A stretch of 64,000 nt of DNA from Planococcus sp. MSAK28401 (GCF_018283455.1 NZ_JAAMTH010000001.1:2337501-2401500); one strand, 5' to 3'. Numbered from the stretch's first letter, positions 32,988 to 42,788 are shown. Translations and numbers: made by a program. The notes: a model not told the origin generated them from the letters alone.

Positions 32988-34087
32988 GAAGCACTTCGCC
33001 ATTCCATCAAACGAATGGCAATCGCCATGCAGATGCTGCCGAAACCAAGCAGCAGCAATAGCGGCATCGCGACTGCCTGCAGGCCGTTTCCGTAGACGGC
33101 GACACTCGTTAACGCCTGCAATCCGTATGTGATGGGCAATGCTTTCGATACCGCGAGCAGGATTTCATTGGTCACCAGCTCAATCGGCCAGAACGCACCG
33201 CCCACCATCGCCATCCCCGTGGCGACAATCGGAATAACGGCCCCGAGTTGCTGCGGTTTGGTGATGAGCGAGATGATCAACAACCCAAGTGCGACGATGG
33301 AAAATGTATAGCACGCCGCAATGGCGATCAATAACCAGAATCGGTCTCCCAGCTCAAAACCGAACGCAAAGCGGAACAGCAGGAAAATAAGGGTGATCTG
33401 GGAAAAACCGATCAAAAAACTATAGCCCAGATGGCCAAGGTACATCTGCCATTTGCGGACTGGCGAAATGATCATCCGGCTCCATGTCCCCGTCCTTTTT
33501 TCATCCACGATGCGTACCAGGCTGAACATGATTGTATAGATGACAAAGAATAAAGTCATGCCGAACAATAGCTGGAGTTGCCCGTTGTATTGAAAACTGT
33601 CTTCCTCACCTTGCAGTGATTCGACCGTTAGCGCCAGCGCCGGCTCGGACAAAGAAGATTCCATCTCTCCCCTGATTCCTGGCGTTGTTTGCTCCGCATT
33701 TTCGAGACGCAATTCTTCTGAATAGATGCGTCGCAGAAATGAATCCAGGGCAAACCGTGCCGGATCTCCCCTGCCGACAAGCAAACGGTAATCGGCTTCA
33801 AGTAAATTGACGGCTTGCGAGACGTCTCCTTCCGCTACATACGAACGGGCTTCGGATTCGGGCATTAATTCAAACTGGAATTCATCTTCGCCGTTCAAGC
33901 GCTCGAGCCAAGTTTGCGCTTGCAGCTCATTCATCGATTCATCTGCATAGACAGGTATCATTTGCGGCCCGCTTTGCCCGCCTGCCGCTGTGACGGAGAC
34001 GAAAATGACGGTCAGCCCAAACATCGCCAAAACGAGCAGGGGTTTTCGGTAAAAACGGCGCCATTGCAGTAAGAACACAGCTTTCAT
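32984..34087 (-). CDS. ABC-2 type transporter permease (second subunit)
   Basis: 367 residues. A first membrane segment at about 17-38 (LVLAMFGLTVIFVSVTAAGG), a large outside domain to about residue 165, then five segments from LLFGMTLFFVIYTIMFSLVR to the C-terminus, with VDEKRTGTWSRMIISPVRKW between, the typical coupling region of ABC-2 permeases. It overlaps the preceding permease gene by four bases (ATGA). With the upstream permease and ATPase it forms an exporter; substrate unknown, perhaps a drug or antimicrobial peptide. Confidence 0.88.
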   Translation of the reverse strand: MKAVFLLQWRRFYRKPLLVLAMFGLTVIFVSVTAAGGQSGPQMIPVYADESMNELQAQTWLERLNGEDEFQFELMPESEARSYVAEGDVSQAVNLLEADYRLLVGRGDPARFALDSFLRRIYSEELRLENAEQTTPGIRGEMESSLSEPALALTVESLQGEEDSFQYNGQLQLLFGMTLFFVIYTIMFSLVRIVDEKRTGTWSRMIISPVRKWQMYLGHLGYSFLIGFSQITLIFLLFRFAFGFELGDRFWLLIAIAACYTFSIVALGLLIISLITKPQQLGAVIPIVATGMAMVGGAFWPIELVTNEILLAVSKALPITYGLQALTSVAVYGNGLQAVAMPLLLLLGFGSICMAIAIRLMEWRSAS

Positions 34088-35343
34088 GCCGCTCCCCCCT
34101 TTCTCGGAAATATGGCGAGTGCCAATAGCAAAAATATTACTGCCACGGCTGCAATTCGAATGAGTGGACCTGTCAGTTGGTCGATCTCAGGTTCCAGCAG
34201 CCAGGAAAAATAGGCAGACAGCGCCGCTCCATTCGGAGTCCAATTGCCGATCGCCCGAAGCATTTCCGGCATGCCGTCAAGCGGCATAAAACTGCCGCCG
34301 ACAAACGCCATTAGGGAAATGACGCCGCCGGAGAAAATCGCCGGCACGGCATCGCTTTCAAGTCTCAAGGTTATAGCGACCATCAAAGCAGCAAGACCGC
34401 CGACCGCTAATGCCAGTACGATGGAAATGATGGCGATCCCCGACCAAAAAGCCCAGGAATCGGCTGCAAAAGTCTGGAACAATAGCGCCGATAAACCGAA
34501 CAATAAAGTAAGCTGCACGGTGACAATTGCCGCTGCAGCGATGGCCTTGCTGCTCAAATACAACAGCGGTGGGCGGTTCGACAAACGAATGCGATCGAAG
34601 ACCATCTGCTTTTGCTCCAGATTCGCCTGTCTGGCAATGGTCGACCCGACAAACAGTACGAACATAACGGCCATGCCGATTGTATAATATTGGAACGAAG
34701 TGATCGGCTCACGTGCGGTGATCGTTTCGATGCCGCCGGATACTTCCACTGACGACTCCTGTCCCGACAGCCTGGAAATCGACGCTTCAAAATTTACGGT
34801 GCGCACAAATTCGTCGAGGATGGACTCGAGTACTTCCGTTTGCGGTGAAGATAAATCCGCTACCAGCAATTCCAGTTCGCCGCTTTTGCTTTCACCGAAT
34901 AGCATATTTCTCAAAGAATTTTGCGTAAAACCTTGCGGCAAGGTAATGACGGCATCTACCGTTTCTTCATCCAGGCTTTCTTGCGCCTGCGCCTGGCCCA
35001 TCCGTTCGACCGTTATCAACTCACTCAAATTCTCATCTTCCAGCAGCGAGATGAGCATCGTTTGCGGACTGGCCGATTCAGCCGCCTGTTTCAACGCTTG
35101 TGTTTCTCCAGGCGGCAGCCCCATTTCCTCGATGTCACTTTGAAGCGACGCCACTTCCTGTGCTTCATCCTCTTCTGAAACAAGTGCGATGTCCATTTCC
35201 AATGCTTCCAGGTCCCCTGAAAAAATGCCGCGCAATGAAAATCCAAGAATTGCAATAAGCAAAAAAGGCATCGCCAACAGTATTAATAATTCGGAGCGGT
35301 CACGGAGCAATAACATCATGTCTTTTATTAAAAAAGCGCCCAT
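34084..35343 (-). CDS. ABC-2 type transporter permease (first subunit)
   Basis: 419 residues with the same plan as its neighbour: one membrane segment at about 20-36, a long outside domain (about 40-240), then five segments beginning YYTIGMAVMFVLFVGSTIAR. The cytoplasmic loop LEQKQMVFDRIRLSNRPPLL resembles the coupling loop of ABC-2 permeases. GAGGAGGGG precedes the ATG. It lies 13 bases downstream of the ATPase gene and overlaps the next permease, so the two permeases probably form a heterodimer. Confidence 0.88.
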   Translation of the reverse strand: MGAFLIKDMMLLLRDRSELLILLAMPFLLIAILGFSLRGIFSGDLEALEMDIALVSEEDEAQEVASLQSDIEEMGLPPGETQALKQAAESASPQTMLISLLEDENLSELITVERMGQAQAQESLDEETVDAVITLPQGFTQNSLRNMLFGESKSGELELLVADLSSPQTEVLESILDEFVRTVNFEASISRLSGQESSVEVSGGIETITAREPITSFQYYTIGMAVMFVLFVGSTIARQANLEQKQMVFDRIRLSNRPPLLYLSSKAIAAAAIVTVQLTLLFGLSALLFQTFAADSWAFWSGIAIISIVLALAVGGLAALMVAITLRLESDAVPAIFSGGVISLMAFVGGSFMPLDGMPEMLRAIGNWTPNGAALSAYFSWLLEPEIDQLTGPLIRIAAVAVIFLLLALAIFPRKGGAA

Positions 35344-35356
35344 ACTGCTCCCCTCC

Positions 35357-36289
35357 TCAGTCCCGTAATTTGCGCCCGGTCAGCCGCAGGAATACATCTT
35401 CAAGCGTCGGCGTCTGGACATTGACGTTGACCACTTGGGCTCCGTAGCGTTCTGCTTCATGAAACAAAGCCCCAAGCAACCTTGTTCCTTTCGGGATGAT
35501 CAACTTCAAGCTATGCTCCTCGGCTGTCGCGTGCTGGACTCCTTCTATTTCACTGAGTTTTGTAAAGAGTTCCGGATAATGTTGGTCGAATTCGATCAGT
35601 ACTGTTTCCTGATCTGACAAAATCGCTTTGAGCTCTTCTTTCGTCCCTTCCGCGATGACTTTTCCGTGGTCCATGATGTAAACACGGTCACAGAGCTTTT
35701 CTACTTCTTCCATATAATGGCTTGTATACAGAACCGTCATTCCTTCGTCCTGGTTGAGCTTGCGGATCGTCTCTAACAGGTGGTTGCGCGATTGCGGATC
35801 GATGCCGACGGTCGGTTCGTCCATGATGAGCACTTCCGGTTCGTGCATCATTGCTGCTGCCAGATTGACTCTGCGCTGCATGCCTCCCGAATAATTTTTA
35901 ACCAGTTCTTTTTTCCGGTCTGCCAAACCGACGAGCTCGAGCACATAATCGATGCGCTGTTCGAGCTTTTTCCCCGACAATCCGTAAAGACGGCCGAAGA
36001 ATTTCAAGTTCTCATAAGCGCTCAATTCTTCGTATAAGGCGATTTTTTGCGGCACGACGCCAAGCACACGGCGCATTTCACCAGGCTTTTTCAATACACT
36101 CTTGCCATTAAGCCTGACATCTCCCGAGCTCGGCTTCATCAACGTGGAAATCATGGCAATCGCTGTGGACTTGCCAGCCCCGTTCGGCCCCAATAGCCCA
36201 ACCGATTCCCCTTGCCTAAGCACCAAACTCACGTCATCGACCGCAATGGTATCTTTAAACTTTTTTGTCAGCTGATCCGTCTCAAGCAT
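35357..36289 (-). CDS. ABC transporter ATP-binding protein (DrrA/NatA type)
   Basis: 310 residues. Walker A GLLGPNGAGKSTAIAMI, Q-loop VVPQKIALYEELS, signature NYSGGMQRRVNLAAAMMHEP, Walker B VLIMDEPTVGIDPQSR, and the switch His in LYTSHYMEE. Residues 220-310 form the accessory C-terminal domain of the drug-export (DrrA/CcmA) subfamily. It energises the two ABC-2 permeases encoded downstream in the same operon. AGAGGTG lies upstream of the ATG. Confidence 0.93.
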   Translation of the reverse strand: MLETDQLTKKFKDTIAVDDVSLVLRQGESVGLLGPNGAGKSTAIAMISTLMKPSSGDVRLNGKSVLKKPGEMRRVLGVVPQKIALYEELSAYENLKFFGRLYGLSGKKLEQRIDYVLELVGLADRKKELVKNYSGGMQRRVNLAAAMMHEPEVLIMDEPTVGIDPQSRNHLLETIRKLNQDEGMTVLYTSHYMEEVEKLCDRVYIMDHGKVIAEGTKEELKAILSDQETVLIEFDQHYPELFTKLSEIEGVQHATAEEHSLKLIIPKGTRLLGALFHEAERYGAQVVNVNVQTPTLEDVFLRLTGRKLRD

Positions 36290-36411
36290 AAGGCACCTCT
36301 TTTCCTAAAAAACTTGTTAATTACATCCTACTGCAATTCACATTAAATGCCATTATATTCTACAAGAATATTCCAACTAATCAAAAATGATTTATATTGC
36401 AAATATCCCCC

Positions 36412-36452
36412 TAATAAAAGACAGAGCACCAGGAAGGCCACTCTGTCTTTTC
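36412..36452 (-). terminator. Terminator of pcp
   Basis: AAAAGACAGAG/CTCTGTCTTTT stem (36416-36426, 36441-36451) with a 14-base loop. Confidence 0.8.
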
Positions 36453-36459
36453 GGTTTTA

Positions 36460-37083
36460 CTATTTCCCTTCTTCCACATCGTTACTCAGCGTTTCCAAAC
36501 AAATCTGCACACCGCGCAATAAGTCTTCATGGGACCAGCTCGGGAGCTTTCCGTGTTCAATTGCCAATTGGTGGTCCGCCGGGATATGGATAAAGCCCGA
36601 CAGCATTTCCGGCTTGTTCGTGGCTGCGCAATGAAGCCCTTCATACATAATATTATTGCATAGATATGCACCGGCTGTATTGGAGATCTCCGCCGGCAAC
36701 CCTGCCTGAAGCAGAGCTTGTGTCATACTGCGCACCGGCAAAGTTGATAGGTAAGCGGCGGGCCCTTGTGCGGAAATCGGTTCGTCGACCGGCTGGTAGC
36801 CTTCATTATCCGCATCGCCGTCTTTGACATTAAGTGCGACACGCTCAGGCGTAATCTTGTAGCGGCCAGCTGCGAGCCCTAAAGATACGACCGCATCAGG
36901 CTTCAACTCTTCGATCCATTTCAATATCAATTCGCCTGAATGGTTAAAATCGACCGGCAAGATGCGGCTGATGATGCGGTATCCGCCCATCTGTTCGCCG
37001 TCCAATTTCTCCGCAATTCTCATCGTCGGGTTGACCGTGTATTCCAAGAAAGGTTCGAATCCTGTCAAAAGCAAAGTTTTCAT
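36460..37083 (-). CDS. pcp: Pyrrolidone-carboxylate peptidase (pyroglutamyl peptidase I)
   Basis: 207 residues, standard length of peptidase family C15. TGFEPFLEYTVNPT at the N-terminus, SLGLAAGRYKITPERVALN with the catalytic Glu, AEISNTAGAYLCNNIMYEGL with the nucleophile Cys, and GFIHIPADHQL with the catalytic His. It removes N-terminal pyroglutamate from peptides in the cytoplasm. Single gene, divergent from the amino acid ABC importer; GGGAG is nine bases before the ATG. Confidence 0.95.
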   Translation of the reverse strand: MKTLLLTGFEPFLEYTVNPTMRIAEKLDGEQMGGYRIISRILPVDFNHSGELILKWIEELKPDAVVSLGLAAGRYKITPERVALNVKDGDADNEGYQPVDEPISAQGPAAYLSTLPVRSMTQALLQAGLPAEISNTAGAYLCNNIMYEGLHCAATNKPEMLSGFIHIPADHQLAIEHGKLPSWSHEDLLRGVQICLETLSNDVEEGK

Positions 37084-37216
37084 CTTTTCACACTCCCATT
37101 TTCTGAACTATTTGAATTAATAATTATTCATAAATATGTATAAAAACTCTTTTACTTGTTCTCTCGTCGTGTTAAGATTCATTTTATCGAATAAACATAC
37201 AACGGAGGGAATTATT

Positions 37217-37987
37217 ATGAAGAAATCATATTTACTTGCAGGCGGCGTTTCTGCACTGCTATTGACAGCTTGCGGCCAAGAAGACTCAGCGACTGGAGCT
37301 GCCGAGCAAAAAGAAGTACTGGAAATGGGCACATCCGCTGAGTTCGCGCCATTTGAATCACGCAACCCACAAGGCGACATCGTCGGTTTTGATATCGACC
37401 TTGCCAATTATATCGCAGATGAACTCGGCGTTGAACTGAAAATCACTGATATGAAATTCGACGGCTTGATCGGCGCTTTGCAAAATGACCGTGTCGACCT
37501 GGTTTTGGCCGGCATGTCCGCGACGGATGCCCGTAAGGAAAACGTCGACTTCTCCACGGAATACAACCATTCTGGTGAAATGTTCGTCTCCCAAAAAGAC
37601 TCTGGCCTCGAGACACTTGAAGATCTGGAAGGATTGACGGTGGGTGTCCAACTCGGAACGATCCAGGAAGAAGGCGCGAAGAGCATCATCGAGGATGAAG
37701 CGATCGATTTCGAACTGAAGGCACTCGACGATTCCGGCGCGTTGATCCAGGAGATTCTTTCCAGCCGCATTGATGCCGCATATATGGATAAGCAAGTTGC
37801 GCTCGGCTATATCGAAGCACAAGGGCTCGATGCATTTGACGACCCGACGACTGCTTCTCCTGGCATGGCGGTTGCTTTCCCAAAAGGCAGTGAATTGGTT
37901 GATGAAGTCAATACCGTCCTCGCTGAAATGGAAGAGAGCGGCAAACTCGATGAACTAAAAGACAAATGGCTCACAGACGAGCAGTAA
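37217..37987 (+). CDS. Polar amino acid ABC transporter, substrate-binding lipoprotein
   Basis: 256 residues from the ATG at 37217 with GGAGGGAA upstream. Lipoprotein signal: KKSYLLAGGVSALLLTACGQ with lipobox LTAC. The mature part has the SBP family 3 pattern: SAEFAPFESRNPQGDIVGFD, LIGALQNDRVDLVLAGMS, VGVQLGTIQEEGAKSII and AYMDKQVALGY. The Asp/Arg pattern is like that of arginine, histidine, lysine or cystine binders; the actual ligand is uncertain. First gene of a three-gene importer operon. Confidence 0.9.
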   Translation: MKKSYLLAGGVSALLLTACGQEDSATGAAEQKEVLEMGTSAEFAPFESRNPQGDIVGFDIDLANYIADELGVELKITDMKFDGLIGALQNDRVDLVLAGMSATDARKENVDFSTEYNHSGEMFVSQKDSGLETLEDLEGLTVGVQLGTIQEEGAKSIIEDEAIDFELKALDDSGALIQEILSSRIDAAYMDKQVALGYIEAQGLDAFDDPTTASPGMAVAFPKGSELVDEVNTVLAEMEESGKLDELKDKWLTDEQ

Positions 37988-38018
37988 AATTCGCCCTTAG
38001 AAAAGAGTTGGAACTGTT

Positions 38019-38678
38019 ATGAATCTTGATTTTTCACAAATCGTCCCGTATATTCCCTTCATGCTCGAAGGGATTTGGGTGACGTTAAAATTCGTCTTTT
38101 TCGCGATCATTCTCGGATCCATCCTTGGAACCGTGCTTGCGCTGTTTAAGATCGGTTCTGCTAAACCGCTGAAATGGTTCGCTGATGCTTATACGTCGAT
38201 TTTTCGCGGAACACCGCTTATCTTGCAGCTGATGATCATTTATTACTCGATTCCTCAATTGACCGGCTATGACATCTCGCCGTTTCTATCCGCAATTCTT
38301 GCGTTCGGGTTGAACTCCTCCGCTTATATTTCGGAAATCATCCGCGCCGGCATCCAAGCGGTCGACAAAGGCCAGCTCGAAGCAGCACAGGCTCTTGGCG
38401 TCCCGTACGGCGCGATGATGAAAGACATCATCTTGCCGCAAGCGCTGAAGAATATCCTGCCTGCCTTGATGAATGAATTCATCACCTTGACGAAAGAATC
38501 CGCCATCGTCTCGACGATCGGCTACTTGGACTTGATGCGCCGCGCCCAAGTGGTCGGGGCAGACTTGTTCCGCAACTTTGAGCCGCTATTGTTTGTCGGC
38601 CTGATCTATTGGTGCCTGGTCATGGGCTTGACGGTAATCGGGCGCATGGTCGAAAGGAGATTGAAGCTTAGTGATTGA
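38019..38678 (+). CDS. Polar amino acid ABC transporter permease
   Basis: 219 residues with about five membrane segments. The binding-protein-dependent permease signature is at [20 protein letters not shown] (EAA loop) with preceding [19 protein letters not shown], both hallmarks of the HisM/ArtQ family. It lies 31 bases after the binding-protein gene, and overlaps the ATPase gene by eight bases. Probably works as a homodimer with the ATPase dimer. Confidence 0.93.
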   Translation: MNLDFSQIVPYIPFMLEGIWVTLKFVFFAIILGSILGTVLALFKIGSAKPLKWFADAYTSIFRGTPLILQLMIIYYSIPQLTGYDISPFLSAILAFGLNSSAYISEIIRAGIQAVDKGQLEAAQALGVPYGAMMKDIILPQALKNILPALMNEFITLTKESAIVSTIGYLDLMRRAQVVGADLFRNFEPLLFVGLIYWCLVMGLTVIGRMVERRLKLSD

Positions 38679-39393
38679 TGTACAAGCCTTATCGAAAAAA
38701 TTCGGAGACAACCTCGTATTGAGCGATATTACAACCAGCATCCAAAAAGGCGAAGTCGTTGCGATCATCGGCCCGTCCGGCTCCGGCAAATCGACTTTTC
38801 TGCGCTGCTTGAATTTACTGGAGACACCGAGCTCGGGAAGCATCGAAATCAACGGCAAGAACTTGACCGCCTCCAAAAAAGAGATTCACAAAATCCGCCA
38901 GCAAATCGGCATGGTGTTCCAGCACTTTCACCTCTTCCCTCATATGACGGTGAGAGAGAATTTGATGTATGCCCCGATGAAAGCGAAAGGCGTCAAAAAA
39001 TACGATGCCGAAGAAAAGGCGCGTCAATTGCTCGAGCGCGTCGGCCTGGCGCAAAAAGCCGATGCCTACCCGAACAGCTTGTCCGGCGGCCAGAAGCAGC
39101 GTGTCGCGATTGCACGCGCACTCGCGATGGAACCGGAACTCATGCTGTTCGACGAGCCGACCTCTGCACTCGACCCGGAAATGGTCAAGGAAGTGCTGGA
39201 AGTCATGAAAGATCTTGCGAAATCCGGCATGACGATGATTATCGTCACGCATGAGATGGGCTTTGCCCGGGAAGTCGCAGACCGCGTCTTGTTTTTGGAC
39301 CACGGCGTCCTTGTCGAAGAAGGCGAGCCTGAAAGCTTTTTCAAACATCCAGCGAGCGAACGCGCACGCGATTTCTTGGATAAAGTACTATAA
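38671..39393 (+). CDS. Polar amino acid ABC transporter ATP-binding protein
   Basis: 240 residues, GTG start with AAAGGAGATT upstream inside the permease gene. Walker [18 protein letters not shown]-loop [14 protein letters not shown], signature [20 protein letters not shown], Walker [19 protein letters not shown], and switch His in VTHEMGFA. This is the GlnQ/HisP/ArtR group. It completes the importer with the two genes upstream. The product is cytoplasmic, bound to the permease. Confidence 0.95.
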   Translation: MIDVQALSKKFGDNLVLSDITTSIQKGEVVAIIGPSGSGKSTFLRCLNLLETPSSGSIEINGKNLTASKKEIHKIRQQIGMVFQHFHLFPHMTVRENLMYAPMKAKGVKKYDAEEKARQLLERVGLAQKADAYPNSLSGGQKQRVAIARALAMEPELMLFDEPTSALDPEMVKEVLEVMKDLAKSGMTMIIVTHEMGFAREVADRVLFLDHGVLVEEGEPESFFKHPASERARDFLDKVL

Positions 39394-39447
39394 CAAAAAA
39401 CGTTCATGTGATGCTCAAAACTCTTGCCCATTTTCGGCCTGTCCCCG

Positions 39448-39456
39448 TGCTATAAT
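39448..39456 (+). promoter_or_regulatory. Extended -10 promoter candidate
   Basis: TGCTATAAT is a perfect extended -10 (TGn plus TATAAT), 40 bases before the start of the following gene. TTGCCC at 39424-39429 is too far (21-base spacer) to be a good -35. Confidence 0.6.
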
Positions 39457-39495
39457 CGGTAATGCAGGAAATACCCGAAATTTGAGGTGGAAATT

Positions 39496-40365
39496 TTGTT
39501 CAGGAAGCTAGTCATATTAATCATTACTTTGTTTTTCATGGCGCTGATCATCTTTACAGCGGTTATGTTTTTGAAAAATGAGGAAACCCTTTATACACAT
39601 GAAGACGTCGAACTCAGTATCGACAAGCCGACCTTCATCACGCTCGGTGAAGCACAGACGGAAACAAACGGAAATGTCACCACTGACATCTATCCCCTAA
39701 CCTTCCTGACCTTGTCAATCGGTTCGCTGGCCATTACGGAAGAAACTTTACCGAACGGCGATGTCCTCCTCTTCGACAAAGTCGAAAATACCGGCTGGAT
39801 GCCATTTACCTTTTCGATGAACCGCAGCGGCGTGGAAGATGCCATGATTACACGCTGGAATGAAGACACGATGCTGCAGCAAGAAGAAGAAATCTACGGC
39901 ACTGATGCTACGCGCAATCCGTTCGGCGTCATTCGCAGCGCAGACACCGAAACGCTGCAAGGCAATATCTATGTTTCCCGCGCCCTGTCGCTCGGAAACG
40001 GTGAACGCGTGCAGGAACTGCGCCATGAGATCTACGATTTCCCTGTCGAAGAAGGCGTGATGGAAAAGAGCTTATGGCTCCCGCCGAAACACCAAAGCGA
40101 AAGCTGGATGCTCATTTCAAGCGAAGCGCTGTTCGACTCACCTGAAACAGAGACCGATTGGGTCCAATTCGCCAACGCCAACCGCCGCGCGCAATTCAAT
40201 TGGCTGACGCCGGATGGCCCGCGCCAAAAGATGGCCTTGACGGATGATTTGCGGACCGAGCTTGCCTATACCATTCTAGAAGATCCGGAATCGGCGTACT
40301 CTGAATGGTTCGAGCAGACATCTTCACGCTTTTTTGAATCGATACAACAGTATTTAGCTGAATAA
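39496..40365 (+). CDS. Membrane-anchored hypothetical protein, 289 residues
   Basis: TTG start at 39496, chosen because GAGGTGG is five bases upstream; GTG at 39487 lies within that site. One membrane segment at residues 5-27 (VILIITLFFMALIIFTAVMF), then an extracytoplasmic domain of about 260 residues rich in Glu, Asp and Thr, without cysteines or known motifs. Segments such as ITLGEAQTETNGNVTTDIYP and RALSLGNGERVQELRHEIYD are predicted strand and helix. I do not recognise the family. Monocistronic between an extended -10 promoter and a terminator. Confidence 0.78.
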   Translation: MFRKLVILIITLFFMALIIFTAVMFLKNEETLYTHEDVELSIDKPTFITLGEAQTETNGNVTTDIYPLTFLTLSIGSLAITEETLPNGDVLLFDKVENTGWMPFTFSMNRSGVEDAMITRWNEDTMLQQEEEIYGTDATRNPFGVIRSADTETLQGNIYVSRALSLGNGERVQELRHEIYDFPVEEGVMEKSLWLPPKHQSESWMLISSEALFDSPETETDWVQFANANRRAQFNWLTPDGPRQKMALTDDLRTELAYTILEDPESAYSEWFEQTSSRFFESIQQYLAE

Positions 40366-40368
40366 ACC

Positions 40369-40407
40369 TAAATCCCCCTCGCCTAGAAATTGGCCAGGGG
40401 GATTTTT
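40369..40407 (+). terminator. Bidirectional terminator
   Basis: AAATCCCC/GGGGATTT stem (40370-40377, 40397-40404) with internal GGC/GCC pairing, A and T runs on both sides, between converging genes. Confidence 0.8.
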
Positions 40408-40415
40408 AAAATTCC

Positions 40416-41192
40416 TTAAGTGGCCGATTTCATCTGTTGATGGATTAAGAGCCCGATGTTCGCGATCAAATGACGGGCTTCCAGTGGATTACCCGCCCCT
40501 TCCACGAAAACCGCAGCGATGGCGACATTTTCTCCTTCCCCAAAAACCCCGACATCCGCCTGCAGGCCAGCCAGTTCACCGGTTTTGCCGTAAAACTGCA
40601 CTTCCTCTTCCTCGATTGCCGCAGTCAGTTTGCGGCTTTGCTGATTGCCCAATATTTCCATGGCCCGTTTTCGCTCCCGCTCCGGCAAGACGCCTTGCAT
40701 CAGGAAAGCTTCCAATAGACAAACCATATCGCTTGCACTGGTCCGGTTATCAAGCCCTTTTTCAGCCGCTTGGAAATCCATGAATTTCCGTTCGATTCGT
40801 GTATTTTGCAAATCCAGCGCGTTGCACGCCTGGTTAACGGCATCTTTCCCAAGCAACTCCAGCACCGCATTCGAGGCGGTATTATCGGAAACGATAATCA
40901 TCAAGGTCAATACATCCCATAAGGCTAATTCTTTAAGTGATGGCAGATGGTCCAGCACGCCTGCTCCTCCAGTCGGCTTGTCCCCGAATGCAATTTTCCG
41001 GTCGCCCGATAGCGTGCCATTTGCGATTTGCCGGCACGCTTCGAATAACAGGGCCAATTTGATTGTACTCGCTGCGCGCATCGGGGCCTCGCTATTCATA
41101 TACACTCGGCTTGACCGAAATTTTATCGCCACACTGACACGGCCTGAAGACTCGCCTATCAATTCTCTTATCGCCATTTCCACTGCTGCCAC
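40416..41192 (-). CDS. Class A beta-lactamase-like serine hydrolase without signal peptide
   Basis: 258 residues, GTG start with AAGGA eight bases upstream. It has the three class A/PBP active-site boxes in correct order: S-T-I-K at 42-45, S-D-N at 102-104, and K-T-G at 203-205. The omega-loop region (about 136-150) is present but the Glu-x-x-Leu-Asn motif of true class A lactamases is not clear. There is no signal peptide or anchor, so the product is cytoplasmic as it stands, unlike secreted beta-lactamases. Function may be an esterase or amidase; resistance should not be assumed. Confidence 0.82.
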   Translation of the reverse strand: MAAVEMAIRELIGESSGRVSVAIKFRSSRVYMNSEAPMRAASTIKLALLFEACRQIANGTLSGDRKIAFGDKPTGGAGVLDHLPSLKELALWDVLTLMIIVSDNTASNAVLELLGKDAVNQACNALDLQNTRIERKFMDFQAAEKGLDNRTSASDMVCLLEAFLMQGVLPERERKRAMEILGNQQSRKLTAAIEEEEVQFYGKTGELAGLQADVGVFGEGENVAIAAVFVEGAGNPLEARHLIANIGLLIHQQMKSAT

Positions 41193-41275
41193 ACACCTTT
41201 CCTTGATGGTTCAATTCTGCAAAAATCGTTCCAGTCCTTTAAGTCAAATTAATATTAAAAAGACAGAATAATCTG

Positions 41276-41281
41276 TATAAT
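41276..41281 (+). promoter_or_regulatory. -10 element candidate of the duplicated small-protein gene
   Basis: TATAAT preceded by CTG, 62 bases before the start codon; no good -35 at 16-18 bases (TATTAA at 41253-41258 is weak). Confidence 0.4.
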
Positions 41282-41342
41282 AAAAATTGAATATAGAGAT
41301 GGTCCGTCGTTCTTGCGATTTTAACAGAAGGAGGATATCGTC

Positions 41343-41615
41343 ATGGAACGCAAATGGGTGGAACGGAAAGAAGTCGAATTGCGGCTCGATGAAGAGTTCA
41401 ATGCAATTTTGAACATGATCGGCGAAGGCGGCCCGGACTATGCAAGAATCGACGAAGACACAGAACCGAAGGAGTTGAAGGATTGGCTCGCTGAGGAATT
41501 CGATTCGATCTTGAACATGATCGGCGAAGGTGGCCCAGACTATGCACGGAACGATGAAGATATCGAAATGCAAATCATGAAGCACAACGAAGCCAAATCC
41601 CGAGACCTTCACTGA
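41343..41615 (+). CDS. Small acidic protein with an internal duplication
   Basis: 90 residues, AGAAGGAGG before the ATG. Two near-identical 23-residue blocks: residues 17-39 (EEFNAILNMIGEGGPDYARI and DED) and 51-73 (EEFDSILNMIGEGGPDYARN and DED), 34 residues apart. No signal peptide, membrane segment or cysteine. ILNMIGEGGPDYAR is not a motif I recognise. The duplicated, conserved block suggests a binding peptide displayed twice, but this is speculation. Monocistronic. Confidence 0.75.
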   Translation: MERKWVERKEVELRLDEEFNAILNMIGEGGPDYARIDEDTEPKELKDWLAEEFDSILNMIGEGGPDYARNDEDIEMQIMKHNEAKSRDLH

Positions 41616-41684
41616 TTGCTCCCCCTTCTTAACAGGAGGGGATTTTCTATTGAAAAAAGCACCAGCTCAGGGCTGGTGCTCAGG

Positions 41685-42692
41685 TTATTCCATCATTTCC
41701 GCAAGCAACGAATATGAATGCAGGCGGTCTTCCTGATAGAAAATCGGTGAATTGACAATGACTTCGTTGGCGCGGGTTTTCGAGACAAATGCTTCAAGCT
41801 TCTCGCGCACCACTTCTGGCGTGCCGACAATCATCGATTCGGATTTCAGTTTATCCCGGAACATGACAATTTCACGCGGCGTCCATACCGAGCCAAGATC
41901 ATCAATCGGCGGTTGGAAAGTCGTCGGTTCGCCTTTCATCAATGCGAACATCTGCTGTTGCGAAGAAGTGGCGAGCCATTCTGCACGCTCCTGCGTATCA
42001 GCCACAATCAGTGACACGCCAACCATTGCATACGGGCTTTTCAAAGCGGCAGATGGCTTGAAGTTTTGGTGGTACAATTGCAGCGCCTGCATCGTGAAGT
42101 CCGGCGCGAAATGGCTCGCGAATGAAAACGGCAAGCCTTTTTGCGCGGCGAGTTGTGCGCTGAACCCGCTCGAACCGAGCAGCCAGAGCGGAATGTCCAT
42201 GCCAGTTCCCGGGTACGCTTTGACACGGCCGACCGGTTTATCGGAGAAATAATTCTCCAATTCCATCACTTGCTGTGGGAATTCATCGCCTGTGCTGTGT
42301 AGCGTACGGCGCAAAGCATAAGCAGTCGCCTGGTCACTGCCAGGCGCACGGCCAAGGCCGAGGTCGATGCGGTCCGGATACAATGACGCGAGCGTCCCGA
42401 ATTGCTCCGCAATGACCAAAGGTGCGTGGTTTGGTAGCATGACGCCGCCTGAACCGACGCGGATCGAGTTGGTTTTTCCGGCGATATGCCCGATCAACAC
42501 AGACGTTGCCGAGCTGCCGATGCCTGGCATATTGTGGTGCTCCGCCAGCCAGTAGCGGTTAAATCCAAGTTTCTCTACGTGCTGCGCAAGTTCTACGCTA
42601 TTTGCAAATGATTCCGTTGCGTTGCTGCCTTCATTGACTGGCGCCAAATCGAGCACCGCCACAGGAATCTGCTGAAATGTTTTTTGTGTCAT
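41685..42692 (-). CDS. LLM-class flavin-dependent oxidoreductase (luciferase-like)
   Basis: 335 residues from the ATG at 42692; a GTG at 42704 is also well spaced from GGGAGG and would add four residues. The start [20 protein letters not shown], then [40 protein letters not shown], and [17 protein letters not shown] are typical of the MsnO8/YhbW subfamily, which uses reduced FMN. Near the C-terminus [15 protein letters not shown] is the cofactor-region motif. Substrate unknown; likely a monooxygenase or dehydrogenase on a small organic compound. Confidence 0.9.
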   Translation of the reverse strand: MTQKTFQQIPVAVLDLAPVNEGSNATESFANSVELAQHVEKLGFNRYWLAEHHNMPGIGSSATSVLIGHIAGKTNSIRVGSGGVMLPNHAPLVIAEQFGTLASLYPDRIDLGLGRAPGSDQATAYALRRTLHSTGDEFPQQVMELENYFSDKPVGRVKAYPGTGMDIPLWLLGSSGFSAQLAAQKGLPFSFASHFAPDFTMQALQLYHQNFKPSAALKSPYAMVGVSLIVADTQERAEWLATSSQQQMFALMKGEPTTFQPPIDDLGSVWTPREIVMFRDKLKSESMIVGTPEVVREKLEAFVSKTRANEVIVNSPIFYQEDRLHSYSLLAEMME

Positions 42693-42788
42693 ATCTATAA
42701 GCACTCCTTTACCTCCCCTATTGTAACGCTCAAATTTCGGAAGGCGTACGAAAATGCTCAGAGATCGTATTTCATTGTGTCACTGAAG

